Below are positions 1 through 8,250 of a stretch of DNA of 64,000 nucleotides, piece by piece. Numbering within the stretch: position 1 is the first letter of the stretch; every line of letters starts with the position of its first letter. The notes below the pieces were generated by a model that had not been told where the DNA came from, did not search any database, and saw only the letters and a program-made list of their open reading frames with translations. The stretch is taken from assembly GCF_913777145.1 (NCBI RefSeq), contig NZ_CAJYPS010000002.1, positions 1-64,000 of the forward strand, read 5' to 3'. This stretch comes from an uncultured Roseateles sp. (GTDB taxonomy: Bacteria > Pseudomonadota > Gammaproteobacteria > Burkholderiales > Burkholderiaceae_C). The translations under genes and the position numbers were made by a program.

Positions 1-124
1 GATCCTCGCCGCCGGCTACTCCGAGTCCCAGGTCATCGAGACCCTGCTGGCCATCTCCCTCATCACCTTCACCAACCTCGTCAACCGCGTCAACGACACC
101 ACGGTCGACTTTCCCAAGCCCTGA
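1..124 (+). CDS. Carboxymuconolactone decarboxylase/AhpD-like protein, C-terminal end (partial)
   Basis: Only the last 40 codons are in the window, read from base 2 to a TGA at 122-124. The peptide is a hydrophobic helix followed by FTNLVNRVNDTTVDFP, which resembles the C-terminal end of carboxymuconolactone decarboxylase-type alkylhydroperoxidase-like proteins. The catalytic CxxC part would lie upstream of the window, so neither activity nor start can be judged. It ends 28 bp before the convergent LysR gene. Confidence 0.55.
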   Translation, partial: ILAAGYSESQVIETLLAISLITFTNLVNRVNDTTVDFPKP

Positions 125-152
125 GGCTTGATGCCCGCCTGAGCCGCCCGGC

Positions 153-1064
153 TCAGGCCGCGGCGGCCGACACCTCGGCCGCCACCTCCGCGATGACCCC
201 GCGCAGCCAGCGGTGCGCGGGATCATTGCGGTAGCGCACATGCCAGGCCATCTCCACCGGGAAGGTGCCGAGATCGACCGGCGCCGGCAGCACCTTGAGG
301 CGGGCATCGCCCGCCAGCCGCCGGCAGATCAGGCGCGGCAGCGTCGCGCAGTAGTCGGTCACGGCCACCATCTCCGGGATCGCGAGGAAATGCGTGACCG
401 ACACCGCCACCTCGCGCTTGAGCCCATGCTTCTCCAGGCGCTGGAACAGCCCGGCGCGCAGCCGCCCCGGCGGCAGCATGTTGACGTGCTTGAGCTGCTC
501 GAACTGTTTCTTGGTGAGGCGCTCGCCCACCAGCGGGTGGTCCGCGCGCACCACGCAGGCCAGGCTCTCCTCCATCAGGTGCTGGACGATGAGGTTGTCC
601 GGCGGGTCTATGAGCCGGCCCAGCACCAGCGCGGTGGAGCCGGAGATCACGCCGGTGTCCGCCAGTTCGGCGCCGTAGGGCACCAGGCGCAGGCTGATGC
701 CGGGCGCCAGCGCGCGCAGCCGCTCCACGATGGCCGGCATCAGCGCGTATTCCACATAGCTGTTGGGCGCCAGCACCAGCTGCAGCCGGGCCTGGGCGGG
801 GTCGAAGGCCTGGCTGCCCCGGACGAGCTCGTCCAGCCCGGCCAGCGCCTGCGCGATCACCGGCGCCAGCTCCAGCGCCTTGGGCGTGGGCTGCATGCCA
901 TAGCGCTCGCGGATGAACAGCGGGTCCTGCAGCAGCGTGCGCAGCCGCGCCAGCGCGTTGGACAGCGCCGGCTGCGTCATGCCCAGGCGCCGCGCAGCGC
1001 GGGTGACGCTGCGCTCCTCCATCAGGCTCAGGAAGACCGGCAGCAGGTTGAGGTCGTATCGCAT
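153..1064 (-). CDS. LysR-family transcriptional regulator
   Basis: A LysR-type regulator of 303 residues. The N-terminal winged helix-turn-helix reads MRYDLNLLPVFLSLMEE followed by SVTRAARRLGMTQPALSNAL, and a LysR substrate-binding domain fills the rest. The frame stays open 30 codons further upstream, but the ATG at 1064 puts the helix-turn-helix at the usual distance from the N-terminus and leaves an intergenic region, so it is preferred. It is divergent from the Old Yellow Enzyme gene, and a palindrome at 1071-1088 is a likely binding site. Autoregulation and control of the reductase pair in answer to an electrophile is the usual arrangement but is inferred; the ligand is unknown. Confidence 0.9.
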   Translation of the reverse strand: MRYDLNLLPVFLSLMEERSVTRAARRLGMTQPALSNALARLRTLLQDPLFIRERYGMQPTPKALELAPVIAQALAGLDELVRGSQAFDPAQARLQLVLAPNSYVEYALMPAIVERLRALAPGISLRLVPYGAELADTGVISGSTALVLGRLIDPPDNLIVQHLMEESLACVVRADHPLVGERLTKKQFEQLKHVNMLPPGRLRAGLFQRLEKHGLKREVAVSVTHFLAIPEMVAVTDYCATLPRLICRRLAGDARLKVLPAPVDLGTFPVEMAWHVRYRNDPAHRWLRGVIAEVAAEVSAAAA

Positions 1065-1070
1065 GCAGAC

Positions 1071-1088
1071 ATATTGCCAAGGCGATAT
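1071..1088. promoter_or_regulatory. Candidate LysR operator between the regulator and the OYE gene
   Basis: The sequence ATATTGCCAAGGCGATAT is an 18-bp near-perfect dyad (ATAT, GCC, AA, GGC, ATAT) and contains a T-N11-A LysR box (T1075, A1087). It begins 7 bp upstream of the regulator's ATG and lies about 100 bp before the divergent oxidoreductase gene, the usual place for an autoregulatory LysR site. The assignment rests on position and symmetry only. Confidence 0.5.
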
Positions 1089-1186
1089 CTGGAATTCAAC
1101 GAATAAATTGGATGAATGAGGTGGCGATGCCCACACTGTGAGGGACCGCAGCAAAACGCTGCCCTCCCCCTCTGAAAGGCCCGCTC

Positions 1187-2278
1187 ATGACCACCCCCGC
1201 CCTGTTCACTCCCACCCGCCTGGGTGCCATAGAAGTCGCCAACCGCGTCGCGATGGCGCCGCTGACCCGCTCGCGCAGCGGCATGGACGGCCTGCCCTCG
1301 CCGCAGGCCGCGACCTACTACCGCCAGCGCGCCTCCGCCGGCCTGCTGATCACCGAGGCCACCAACATCTCGCGCCAGGGCCGCGGCTATGCCTACACGC
1401 CCGGCATCTACACCGACGCCCAGGTGCAGGCCTGGCGCGAGGTGACGACGGCGGTGCACGAGGCCGGCGGCAAGATCGTGATGCAGCTCTGGCACGTGGG
1501 CCGCATGTCGCATGTGAGCCTGCAGGAGAACGGCGCCGCGCCGGTGGCGCCGTCGGCGCTGCAGGCGGGCGGCAATGTGTTCACCGAGCAGGGCTTCGAG
1601 CCGCCGTCCGCGCCGCGTGCGCTGGAGACGGCCGAGATCGCCGGCATCGTGGAAGACTACCGCCAGGCCGCGCTGCGCGCCCAGGCCGCCGGCTTCGACG
1701 GCGTGGAGGTGCATGCGGCCAATGGCTATCTGCTGGAGCAGTTCCTGCGCGACAGCACCAACCAGCGCACCGACGCCTACGGCGGCTCCATCGAGAACCG
1801 CGCCCGGCTGACGCTGCAGGTGGTGGACGCGGTGGCGTCGGTGTGGGGTGTGGACCGCGTGGGCATACGCCTGTCGCCGCTGTCCACCGCCATCGGTGAC
1901 ACGCCGCTGGACAGCACGCCGCAGCAGACCCACGACTACCTGGTGCGCCAGTTGGGCGCACGTGGCCTGGCCTTCCTGCACGTGGTCGAGGGCCAGATGC
2001 ATGGTGACGACGGCGCCCGCTTCGACAACGCTGCGTTGCGTGCCGCCTTCGGCAATGGCGCCTACATCGCCAACAACGGCTACGACCGCCAGCGCGCGCT
2101 GGACGCCACCGCGTCCGGCAGCGCCGACATGGTGGCCTTCGGCCGCGCCTACATCGGCAACCCCGACCTGGTGCAGCGCCTGCGGGACAACACGCCGCTG
2201 TTCGACGCCCCCTTCGAGAGCTATTTCGGCGGTGGCGCACAGGGCTATACCGAGTTCGCGCAGACTCAGGCCGCCTGA
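1187..2278 (+). CDS. Old Yellow Enzyme-family alkene reductase
   Basis: An FMN-dependent alkene (xenobiotic) reductase of the NemA/Old Yellow Enzyme family, 363 residues, the normal single-domain TIM-barrel length. Family signatures visible are the N-terminal NRVAMAPLTRSRS, the WHVGRMSH strand, and VEVHAANGYLLEQFLRD with the following DAYGGSIENRAR segment that lines the active site. Such enzymes use NAD(P)H to reduce activated C=C bonds, nitro compounds or quinones in the cytoplasm. A GAAAGG ribosome-binding site lies 7 nt before the ATG. It is probably co-transcribed with the aldo/keto reductase 24 bp downstream, and the divergent LysR protein is the likely regulator. The physiological substrate cannot be read from sequence. 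Confidence 0.93.
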   Translation: MTTPALFTPTRLGAIEVANRVAMAPLTRSRSGMDGLPSPQAATYYRQRASAGLLITEATNISRQGRGYAYTPGIYTDAQVQAWREVTTAVHEAGGKIVMQLWHVGRMSHVSLQENGAAPVAPSALQAGGNVFTEQGFEPPSAPRALETAEIAGIVEDYRQAALRAQAAGFDGVEVHAANGYLLEQFLRDSTNQRTDAYGGSIENRARLTLQVVDAVASVWGVDRVGIRLSPLSTAIGDTPLDSTPQQTHDYLVRQLGARGLAFLHVVEGQMHGDDGARFDNAALRAAFGNGAYIANNGYDRQRALDATASGSADMVAFGRAYIGNPDLVQRLRDNTPLFDAPFESYFGGGAQGYTEFAQTQAA

Positions 2279-2302
2279 CCTCTCAAACGACTGGAGAACC
2301 CC

Positions 2303-3316
2303 ATGGCACTGAAAGACCTGCTCCCTGGCCAGCTGGGCTTCGGCACCGCCCCGCTGGGCAATATGTTCCGCGACATCCCCGAGACCGAGGCCCGCGCCAC
2401 CGTGGACGCGGCCTGGAACGACGGCATACGCTTCTTCGACAACGCGCCCTTCTACGGTGCCGGCCTGGCCGAGCTGCGCATGGGCGAGGCGCTGGCGGGC
2501 AAGCCGCGCGATGACTACGTGATCGCCACCAAGGTCGGCCGCCTCATCCTGGACGAGGTCGAGGACGTCAGCGCCCGGGACAACGGTGAGAAGGGCGAGG
2601 TGTTCAAGCACGGCCGCCCCAACCGAATCGTCAACGACTACTCCGAGGCCGCGACGCTGCGCTCCATCGAGGACAGCCTCAAGCGCCTCAAGACCGACCG
2701 CCTGGACGTGGTCTGGGTGCACGACGTCGCGCAGGACTTCTATGGCGACGAATGGCTGGCCATGTTCGAGAGCGCCCGCCGCGGCGCCTTCAAGGTGCTG
2801 GACCGCCTGCGCGACGAGGGCGTCATCAAGGCCTGGGGCCTGGGCGTGAACAAGGTCGAGCCCATCGAGCTGCTGCTGGACCTGCAGGGCCCCCGGCCCG
2901 ACGGCTTCCTGCTGGCCGGCCGCTACACGCTGCTGGACCATGGCCGGGCGCTGCAGCGCGTGATGCCCAAGGTGGTGGAGCGCGGCCTGTCCATTGTGGT
3001 GGGCGGCCCCTACAGCTCGGGCGCGCTGGTGGGCGGGCCCAACTTCGAGTACGCGCCGGCCACGCCGGAGATCCTGGCCAAGGTGGCACGCATCAAGGCG
3101 CTGGCCGACCAGCACGGCATCAGCATGAAGGCCGCAGGCCTGCAGTTCGCACTGGCCCACCCGGCGATGGCCGCGGTCATCCCCGGTGCCAGCCGCCCGG
3201 GCCGCATCGCCGAGGACCGCGCCGCGCTCAACGAGCGCGTGCCGGCCGACTTCTGGCGTGCGCTGCGCAGCCAGGGCCTGGTGCATCCCGACGCACCGCT
3301 GCCCATCGCCGGCTGA
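2303..3316 (+). CDS. Aldo/keto reductase
   Basis: A cytoplasmic aldo/keto reductase of 337 residues, closest in pattern to the D-threo-aldose/pyridoxal 4-dehydrogenase subgroup. The catalytic tetrad region is visible: the FFDNAPFYGAGLAE segment carries Asp and Tyr, VIATKVGR carries Lys, and VVWVHDV carries the barrel His. The family interconverts NAD(P)-linked carbonyls and alcohols. It follows the Old Yellow Enzyme gene by 24 bp with a GGAG ribosome-binding site, so the two probably form an operon for handling reactive carbonyls and enones; that joint role is inferred. It is convergent with the next LysR gene, 21 bp away. Confidence 0.9.
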   Translation: MALKDLLPGQLGFGTAPLGNMFRDIPETEARATVDAAWNDGIRFFDNAPFYGAGLAELRMGEALAGKPRDDYVIATKVGRLILDEVEDVSARDNGEKGEVFKHGRPNRIVNDYSEAATLRSIEDSLKRLKTDRLDVVWVHDVAQDFYGDEWLAMFESARRGAFKVLDRLRDEGVIKAWGLGVNKVEPIELLLDLQGPRPDGFLLAGRYTLLDHGRALQRVMPKVVERGLSIVVGGPYSSGALVGGPNFEYAPATPEILAKVARIKALADQHGISMKAAGLQFALAHPAMAAVIPGASRPGRIAEDRAALNERVPADFWRALRSQGLVHPDAPLPIAG

Positions 3317-3337
3317 GGCCCGCGGCCACGCCGGGCG

Positions 3338-4234
3338 TCAATCCGGCGTGGCCACCCGGCCATGCGCCACGAAGGCCTGGGCGCCGCCCGACAGCGCCTT
3401 GCTGCGGTGCTGCACCAGCCACAGCGGCCGCACGATGCGCGGCAGCGTGGTGGGCAGCTGCACCAGACGGCCCTGGGCCAGCCAGTCACCCACCGCGGCG
3501 ACCGACAGGCAGGCCAGCCCCAGCCCATGGGCTGCGGCGCGCTTGATCGCCTCGGTGCCGCCGAAGCGCAGCCCCTCGTTGAGCCGCTTCAGATGCGGCA
3601 GCAAGGCCTGCTCCACCACCTCGCGCGTGCCCGAGCCCGGCTCGCGCAGCAGCCAGGCCTGCTCGCGCAGCGCCGCCACCCCGATGCGCCCCGACGCGGC
3701 CGCAGCCAGCACCGGGTGGCCAGGCGCGGCAACGATGACCAGCTCGTCCTCGCGCCAGGGCTGGGCCACCACCTCGGCCTCGTGGCTGGGGCCCTCCACA
3801 AAGGCCAGGTCCAACTCCAGCCGCGCGACCGCGCCGACGATATGCGCGGTGTTCTCCACCCGCACATCCACACGCGCCTGCGGGTACTCGGCCAGGTAGG
3901 ACGCGATCAGCCCGGGCAGCAGGTAGTTGCCTATCGTGGTGCTGGCGCCCACGCGCAGCGGCGTCAGTGCCGCGCCGCCGTGAAATTCGCGCTCCAGATC
4001 GGCCGCGCCGTCCAGCACCGTGCGGGCCCGCGCCAGCGCCGCCCGGCCCAGCTCGTTGAGCACCAGGCGCGTGCCCACGCGGTCGAACAGCCGAGTCTCC
4101 AGGCCCGCCTCCAGCTCATTGAGCGCCGCGCTGGTGGCCGATTGCGACAGCGCGATGCGCTCGCCCGCGGCCGCGGTGCTGCCGGTATCGGCCACCGCCG
4201 CGAACACCGCCAGCTGGCGCAGAGTGATCTTCAT
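3338..4234 (-). CDS. LysR-family regulator, divergent from a YeiH-type exporter
   Basis: A LysR-type regulator of 298 residues starting MKITLRQLAVFAAVADTGS, with the helix-turn-helix ALSQSATSAALNELEAGL and a substrate-binding domain. The ATG at 4234 is chosen because GGAAGGAG precedes it by a few bases; the frame is open 19 codons further upstream. It is divergent from a putative sulfate exporter. In enterobacteria the same pairing is yeiE (LysR) with yeiH, and the protein resembles CysB/YeiE-like regulators. Control of the exporter by an anion ligand is inferred from that context. Confidence 0.88.
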   Translation of the reverse strand: MKITLRQLAVFAAVADTGSTAAAGERIALSQSATSAALNELEAGLETRLFDRVGTRLVLNELGRAALARARTVLDGAADLEREFHGGAALTPLRVGASTTIGNYLLPGLIASYLAEYPQARVDVRVENTAHIVGAVARLELDLAFVEGPSHEAEVVAQPWREDELVIVAAPGHPVLAAAASGRIGVAALREQAWLLREPGSGTREVVEQALLPHLKRLNEGLRFGGTEAIKRAAAHGLGLACLSVAAVGDWLAQGRLVQLPTTLPRIVRPLWLVQHRSKALSGGAQAFVAHGRVATPD

Positions 4235-4324
4235 GCCCGCTCCTTCCATTCGGAGCCGGCATTCAACCGCAATTTCAGCTAGCCAGTACAACTTTTAAGC
4301 GTTGGACCGGGTTGTCTCGCATCT

Positions 4325-4349
4325 CTAGAGTTCAGCCACGAACTCTGGA
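4325..4349. promoter_or_regulatory. Inverted repeat just before the exporter start codon
   Basis: AGAGTTC (4327-4333) and GAACTCT (4340-4346) form a perfect 7-bp inverted repeat with a 6-bp spacer, and the symmetry nearly continues outward (CT versus GG). It ends 9 bp before the exporter ATG and overlaps the weak ribosome-binding region, so it could be an operator for the divergent LysR protein or a hairpin affecting translation. Confidence 0.4.
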
Positions 4350-4355
4350 ATCGCC

Positions 4356-5453
4356 ATGAACACCCCGCTTCACGCCGCCTCCCACCACCCCACCCGGGGC
4401 CCACACTGGGCCCAGCTGCTGCCCGGCCTGGGGCTTTGTCTGGCGATCGCGATCGCCGCCATCGAGCTGGGCCGACTGCACTGGCTGGGCGAGCACGGCT
4501 TCAGCGCGCTCACCGTGGCCATCGTGCTGGGCATGCTGCTGGGCAACAGTGTCTACGGCAGCTTCGCGGCCACCAGCGGCGCGGGCGTGAGCTTCTCCAA
4601 GCAGCGCCTGCTGCGCGCCGGCGTGGTGCTCTACGGCCTGCGCCTGACGCTGCAGGACATCGCCCACGTGGGCTGGGCCGGCGTGCTGATCGACGCGCTG
4701 GTGCTCAGCAGCACGCTGGCACTGGCCTGGCTGGCGGGCACCAAGCTGTTCAAGCTGGACCACCACACCGCGCTGCTGGTGGGCGCGGGCAGCGCGATCT
4801 GCGGTGCGGCCGCGGTGATGGCCACCGAGCCGGTGCTGAAGGCGCGCGCCGAGAAGGTGACCGTGGCCGTGTCCACCGTGGTGGTGTTCGGCACGCTGGC
4901 CATCTTTCTGTACCCGGCGCTGTACACGCTCAACCAGCACTGGGGCTGGCTGCCGGCCGGCGCGCAGGCCTTCGGGCTCTACACCGGCTCCACGGTGCAC
5001 GAGGTGGCCCAGGTCGTGGCGGCGGCCCACGCCATGGGCGAACAGGCGGCCGACACGGCCGTGATCGCCAAGATGGTGCGCGTGATGATGCTGGCGCCCT
5101 TTCTCATCCTGCTGTCCGCCGTGATGGCACGCAGCCAGCGCCACAGCGGCAGCGCACACGGCGAGGCCGCGCACGCTCACACGCGGCTGAGCATCCCGTG
5201 GTTCGCCTTCCTGTTCATAGGCGTGGTGGTGTTCAACTCGCTGCAGTGGCTGCCGGCCTCGACGGTGGCCGCGGCCAATGACCTGGACACCCTGCTGCTC
5301 GCGATGGCCATGGGCGCGCTGGGCCTGACCACCCACATCGGCGCGATACGCCAGGCCGGCGTGAAGCCTCTGCTGCTGGCCGCGCTGTTGTTCGGGTGGC
5401 TGATCGTCGGCGGCGGCGCGATCAATGCCGGCATCACGGCGCTGTGGGGCTGA
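4356..5453 (+). CDS. YeiH-family putative sulfate exporter
   Basis: A polytopic inner-membrane protein of 365 residues of the YeiH/UPF0324 (putative sulfate exporter) family. About ten hydrophobic segments are visible, with family signatures LTVAIVLGMLLGNS, RAGVVLYGLRLTLQD, VGAGSAICGAAAVMATEPV and TGSTVHEVAQVVAAAHAMG. The family is annotated as anion exporters (sulfate, sulfite, sulfonates) largely by prediction, and the substrate here is unknown. It stands alone behind a promoter region shared with the divergent LysR gene. It ends 43 bp before the convergent persulfide dioxygenase. Confidence 0.88.
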   Translation: MNTPLHAASHHPTRGPHWAQLLPGLGLCLAIAIAAIELGRLHWLGEHGFSALTVAIVLGMLLGNSVYGSFAATSGAGVSFSKQRLLRAGVVLYGLRLTLQDIAHVGWAGVLIDALVLSSTLALAWLAGTKLFKLDHHTALLVGAGSAICGAAAVMATEPVLKARAEKVTVAVSTVVVFGTLAIFLYPALYTLNQHWGWLPAGAQAFGLYTGSTVHEVAQVVAAAHAMGEQAADTAVIAKMVRVMMLAPFLILLSAVMARSQRHSGSAHGEAAHAHTRLSIPWFAFLFIGVVVFNSLQWLPASTVAAANDLDTLLLAMAMGALGLTTHIGAIRQAGVKPLLLAALLFGWLIVGGGAINAGITALWG

Positions 5454-5496
5454 GCCCCGCGGGTTCAGCAGCTCGCAGCGCCGGCCCACCGCCCCC

Positions 5497-6396
5497 TCAG
5501 ACCGCGTTCAGCGGAATCTTCAGGTAGCGCATGCCGTTGTCCTCGGGCGGCGGCAGCTCGCCGGCGCGCATGTTCACCTGCACCGAGGGCAGGATCAGCG
5601 TGGGCATGGCCAGCGTCGCGTCGCGCGCCTGGCGCATCGCGACGAAGGCGTCCTCGCTGATGCCGTCGCGCACATGGATGTTGTGCGCGCGCTCCTCGGC
5701 CACGGTGCTGACGAAGCGCACTTCGCGGCCGCCCGGCTGGTAGTCGTGGCACATGTGGAGCCGGGTCTCGGGCGGCAGGCTCAGCACCTTGTTGATGGAG
5801 CGGTACAGCGTGCGCGCATCCCCGCCGGGGAAGTCGCAGCGCGCGGTGCCGTAGTCGGGCATGAACAGCGTGTCGCCGACGAAGGCGGCCAGCGCGGCGT
5901 CGGCGCCGCCGTCGGGCTCACCCACGACAAAGCTCATGCAGGCCGGCGTGTGGCCCGGCGTGTGCAGCGCGCGCGCGGGCAGCGAGCCGATGTGGAAGGC
6001 CTCGTCGTCGCGGAACAGGTGGTCGAACTGGCGGCCGTCGCGTGAGAACTCCGGGCCGGCGTTGAACAGCGCACCGAACACCTTCTGCACCGTGGTGATC
6101 TGGTCGCCAATGCCCAGTCGCCCGCCCAGCGCCTGGCGCAGATAGGGCGCGGCCGACAGGTGGTCGGCATGCACATGGGTCTCCAGGATCCACTCGACCT
6201 CGGCGCCCAGCTCGCGCACCCGCGCGATCAGCCGGTCCGCGCTGGCGGTGTCGGTGCGGCCGGACTTGGGGTCGTAGTCCAGCACGCTGTCGATCAGCGC
6301 GCACTTCATCGTCGCGCGGTCCAGCACCAGGTAGCTGACCGTCCAGGTGGCGGCGTCGAAGAAACCCTCGATCTGCATCGTGTGGCCTTGCTGCAT
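5497..6396 (-). CDS. pdo: Persulfide dioxygenase (ETHE1/Blh-type metallo-beta-lactamase fold)
   Basis: An MBL-fold hydrolase of 299 residues of the ETHE1/Blh persulfide dioxygenase type. The metal-binding ETHVHADHLSA motif (H74, H76, D78, H79) is present, as is a HTPGHTPACMSFV segment supplying the next histidine and VGDTLFMPDYGTARCDFPGGD supplying the metal-bridging Asp. The enzyme oxidises glutathione persulfide with O2 to sulfite in the cytosol. It lies downstream of the DUF2892 gene in one transcription unit with a 15-bp gap, behind the sigma-54-type promoter at 6627-6643. An in-frame ATG six codons in (6378) is an alternative start. The FisR-like activator next door supports the assignment. 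Confidence 0.92.
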   Translation of the reverse strand: MQQGHTMQIEGFFDAATWTVSYLVLDRATMKCALIDSVLDYDPKSGRTDTASADRLIARVRELGAEVEWILETHVHADHLSAAPYLRQALGGRLGIGDQITTVQKVFGALFNAGPEFSRDGRQFDHLFRDDEAFHIGSLPARALHTPGHTPACMSFVVGEPDGGADAALAAFVGDTLFMPDYGTARCDFPGGDARTLYRSINKVLSLPPETRLHMCHDYQPGGREVRFVSTVAEERAHNIHVRDGISEDAFVAMRQARDATLAMPTLILPSVQVNMRAGELPPPEDNGMRYLKIPLNAV

Positions 6397-6411
6397 GCGA
6401 ATGCTCCCGGC

Positions 6412-6597
6412 TCAGCGCTTGCAGGTGTTGATGCCCAGCACCGTGTAGAGCGGGCACCAGCCCAGCGCCCCGGTGGCCAGCGGCACCACGCCCAGCCAGG
6501 CCCAGGGGCCCAGCGTGCCGGTGGCGGCCAGCGCGATCAGCACCAGGCCGGCGCTCACCCGCAGGCTGCGATCCAGGCGTCCTTCATTCTTCGTCAT
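6412..6597 (-). CDS. DUF2892 (YgaP-type) small inner-membrane protein
   Basis: A 61-residue protein with a short basic N-terminus, two hydrophobic segments and the signature GWCPLYTVLGINTC that typifies DUF2892 (the membrane part of YgaP). Its biochemical role is unclear; in bacteria it is frequently encoded with rhodanese, persulfide dioxygenase or sulfide:quinone reductase genes. An AAGGAG ribosome-binding site lies 6 nt before the ATG. It is the first gene of the unit driven by the sigma-54-type promoter at 6627-6643 and is followed by the dioxygenase. Confidence 0.88.
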   Translation of the reverse strand: MTKNEGRLDRSLRVSAGLVLIALAATGTLGPWAWLGVVPLATGALGWCPLYTVLGINTCKR

Positions 6598-6626
6598 GGC
6601 GGTCTCCTTGTTGATGGCCTGCTGTC

Positions 6627-6643
6627 ATCAAGACTCGTGCCAG
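6627..6643 (-). promoter_or_regulatory. Sigma-54 (-24/-12) promoter of the DUF2892-persulfide dioxygenase unit
   Basis: On the minus strand the sequence CTGGCACG-AGTC-TTGAT matches the sigma-54 consensus TGGCACG-N4-TTGCA perfectly at -24 and with one mismatch (GA for GC) at -12. Transcription would start near 6616, leaving a 19-nt leader that contains the AAGGAG ribosome-binding site of the DUF2892 gene. The divergent gene encodes a sigma-54 activator, which makes this a strong functional candidate. Confidence 0.7.
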
Positions 6644-6742
6644 CGTCCCCAGGTTCGCACGCCAACGCAGCAAGCGCCTGTCGCGCCGGGGATTTTTCAT
6701 GTGGACCGGGCCGGGCTATGCGACCCGGCCGGCCGCGCCAGG

Positions 6743-6770
6743 CACTGCCACCCGCCAGCCGCTGGCAGTG
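6743..6770. promoter_or_regulatory. Candidate FisR enhancer (upstream activating) site
   Basis: CACTGCCA and TGGCAGTG form a perfect 8-bp inverted repeat separated by 12 bp, followed at 6773 by another TGGCAG half-site. The dyad centre is about 140 bp upstream of the predicted sigma-54 start site, a normal distance for an enhancer. It lies about 50 bp before the activator's own start codon. No other regulator gene is adjacent. Confidence 0.5.
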
Positions 6771-6822
6771 TTTGGCAGCGCAGACGGCACAATCGGACGC
6801 TCGCCCCCCACCCGGCCCCGTC

Positions 6823-8154
6823 ATGCCCCCCACCTCACCGGCGCTGCAGCACGACCAGGTCCAGGCCCTGGTGTCCTACCTGGAGCACGAGGCCCAGCCC
6901 ATGATCGTGCTGGACCCGGACTACAACATCCTGGCCGCCAACACCGCCTACCAGCGCCAGTTCGGCGCCGCGGAACGGCCCTACCTGGGCCACAAGTGCT
7001 ACCGCGTGTCCCACCACTACGACCTGCCCTGCGACCAGGCCGGCGAGCACTGCCCCATGAAACGCGCGTTCGAGCTCAAGGGGCCGGACCGCGTGCTGCA
7101 CATCCACCACACGCCGCGCGGCCCCGAGCATGTGGACGTGGAGCTGCGCCCCATCCTGAACGGCGAGCGCGAGGTCGTGGCCTATGTGGAGCGGCTCAAC
7201 ACCGTGAAGCATGCGTCGGCGCGGCCCAGCCAGGGCGGCCTGGTGGGCAGCTCGCCGGCCTTCAACCGCGCGCTGGAGGCGGTGCAGCGGGTGGCGGCCT
7301 CCACGCTGCCGGTGCTGCTGCAGGGCGAGTCGGGCACCGGCAAGGAGCTGTTCGCCCGCGCGGTGCACGAGGCCAGCGAGCGCCGCAACGGCCCCTTCGT
7401 GGTGGTGGACTGCTCGGGCCTGCCCGAGGCGCTGTTCGAGAGCGAGCTGTTCGGCCACGAAAAGGGCGCGTTCACCGGCGCCCAGCAGCGCAAGAAGGGC
7501 CTGGTGGAGACCGCGGCCGGCGGCACGCTGTTCCTGGACGAGATCGGCGACGTGCCGCTGGGCATGCAGGTCAAGCTGCTGCGGCTGATCGAGTCGGGCA
7601 CCTTCCGCCGCGTCGGCGCCACCGAGACGCTGCAGGCCGACTTCCGGCTGGTGGCCGCCACCCACAAGCCGCTGACGCAGATGATCCGCGATGGCAGCTT
7701 CCGCCAGGACCTCTACTACCGCATCGCCGCCTTCCCCATCCACCTGCCGCCGCTGCGCGAGCGGGCCGGCGACATCCCACTGCTGGTGGACTCCTTCCTG
7801 CAGCGCGGCGCCCGCGCCGGCCAGGCGCTGCGGGTACAGCCCGCCGCGATGGCACGGCTGCAGGCCCACGACTGGCCCGGCAACATCCGCGAGCTGCGCA
7901 ATGCGCTGGAGCGCGCCCGGCTGTACGCGGACGACGGCGTGGTGCGCCCCGAGCACCTGCCCGAATGGCAGGACCCCTGGCCGCCGACGGGGCCGGCCCC
8001 GCGCGTGAGCGGCCCCGCCGCCCCGGCGGTGGGCGACGAGGACATCCGCCGGCTGGTGGCCGAGGGCCGCCTGAGCCGGCGCGACATGGCCGCCCAGCTG
8101 GGCCTGAGCGAGCGCACCTTCTACCGCCGGCTCAAGGCCCTGGGCCTGAGCTGA
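6823..8154 (+). CDS. fisR: FisR-like sigma-54-dependent activator (persulfide sensor)
   Basis: A 443-residue enhancer-binding protein: an N-terminal PAS-like sensor (about residues 10-125), an AAA+ domain with Walker A GESGTGKE (168-175) and the sigma-54-contacting GAFTGA loop (215-220), and a C-terminal Fis-type helix-turn-helix ([16 protein letters not shown]). The sensor carries C59, C70 and C77, spaced 11 and 7 apart, exactly as reported for C53, C64 and C71 of Cupriavidus pinatubonensis FisR, where they sense polysulfide. The gene is divergent from the DUF2892-dioxygenase unit, its likely target. The ATG at 6823 is chosen because the conserved sensor begins right after it; upstream in-frame sequence has no family resemblance. 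Confidence 0.9.
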   Translation: MPPTSPALQHDQVQALVSYLEHEAQPMIVLDPDYNILAANTAYQRQFGAAERPYLGHKCYRVSHHYDLPCDQAGEHCPMKRAFELKGPDRVLHIHHTPRGPEHVDVELRPILNGEREVVAYVERLNTVKHASARPSQGGLVGSSPAFNRALEAVQRVAASTLPVLLQGESGTGKELFARAVHEASERRNGPFVVVDCSGLPEALFESELFGHEKGAFTGAQQRKKGLVETAAGGTLFLDEIGDVPLGMQVKLLRLIESGTFRRVGATETLQADFRLVAATHKPLTQMIRDGSFRQDLYYRIAAFPIHLPPLRERAGDIPLLVDSFLQRGARAGQALRVQPAAMARLQAHDWPGNIRELRNALERARLYADDGVVRPEHLPEWQDPWPPTGPAPRVSGPAAPAVGDEDIRRLVAEGRLSRRDMAAQLGLSERTFYRRLKALGLS

Positions 8155-8250
8155 ACCGAGCGCGCCCCCGGGGCTTTGCCGTCGCGGGCGGCAGCCGGCG
8201 CGGCGCTGTGGCCCAATCCTGGCTGCGCCGCCCTGACGCGCCCGCAGCCC

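Noticed and set aside
1028..3286. Very long minus-strand open frame opposite the Old Yellow Enzyme and aldo/keto reductase genes
   Set aside because: It is the antisense shadow of two clear enzyme genes in GC-rich DNA. Its product is low-complexity (His, Gln, Ala, Gly, Arg) with no domain.
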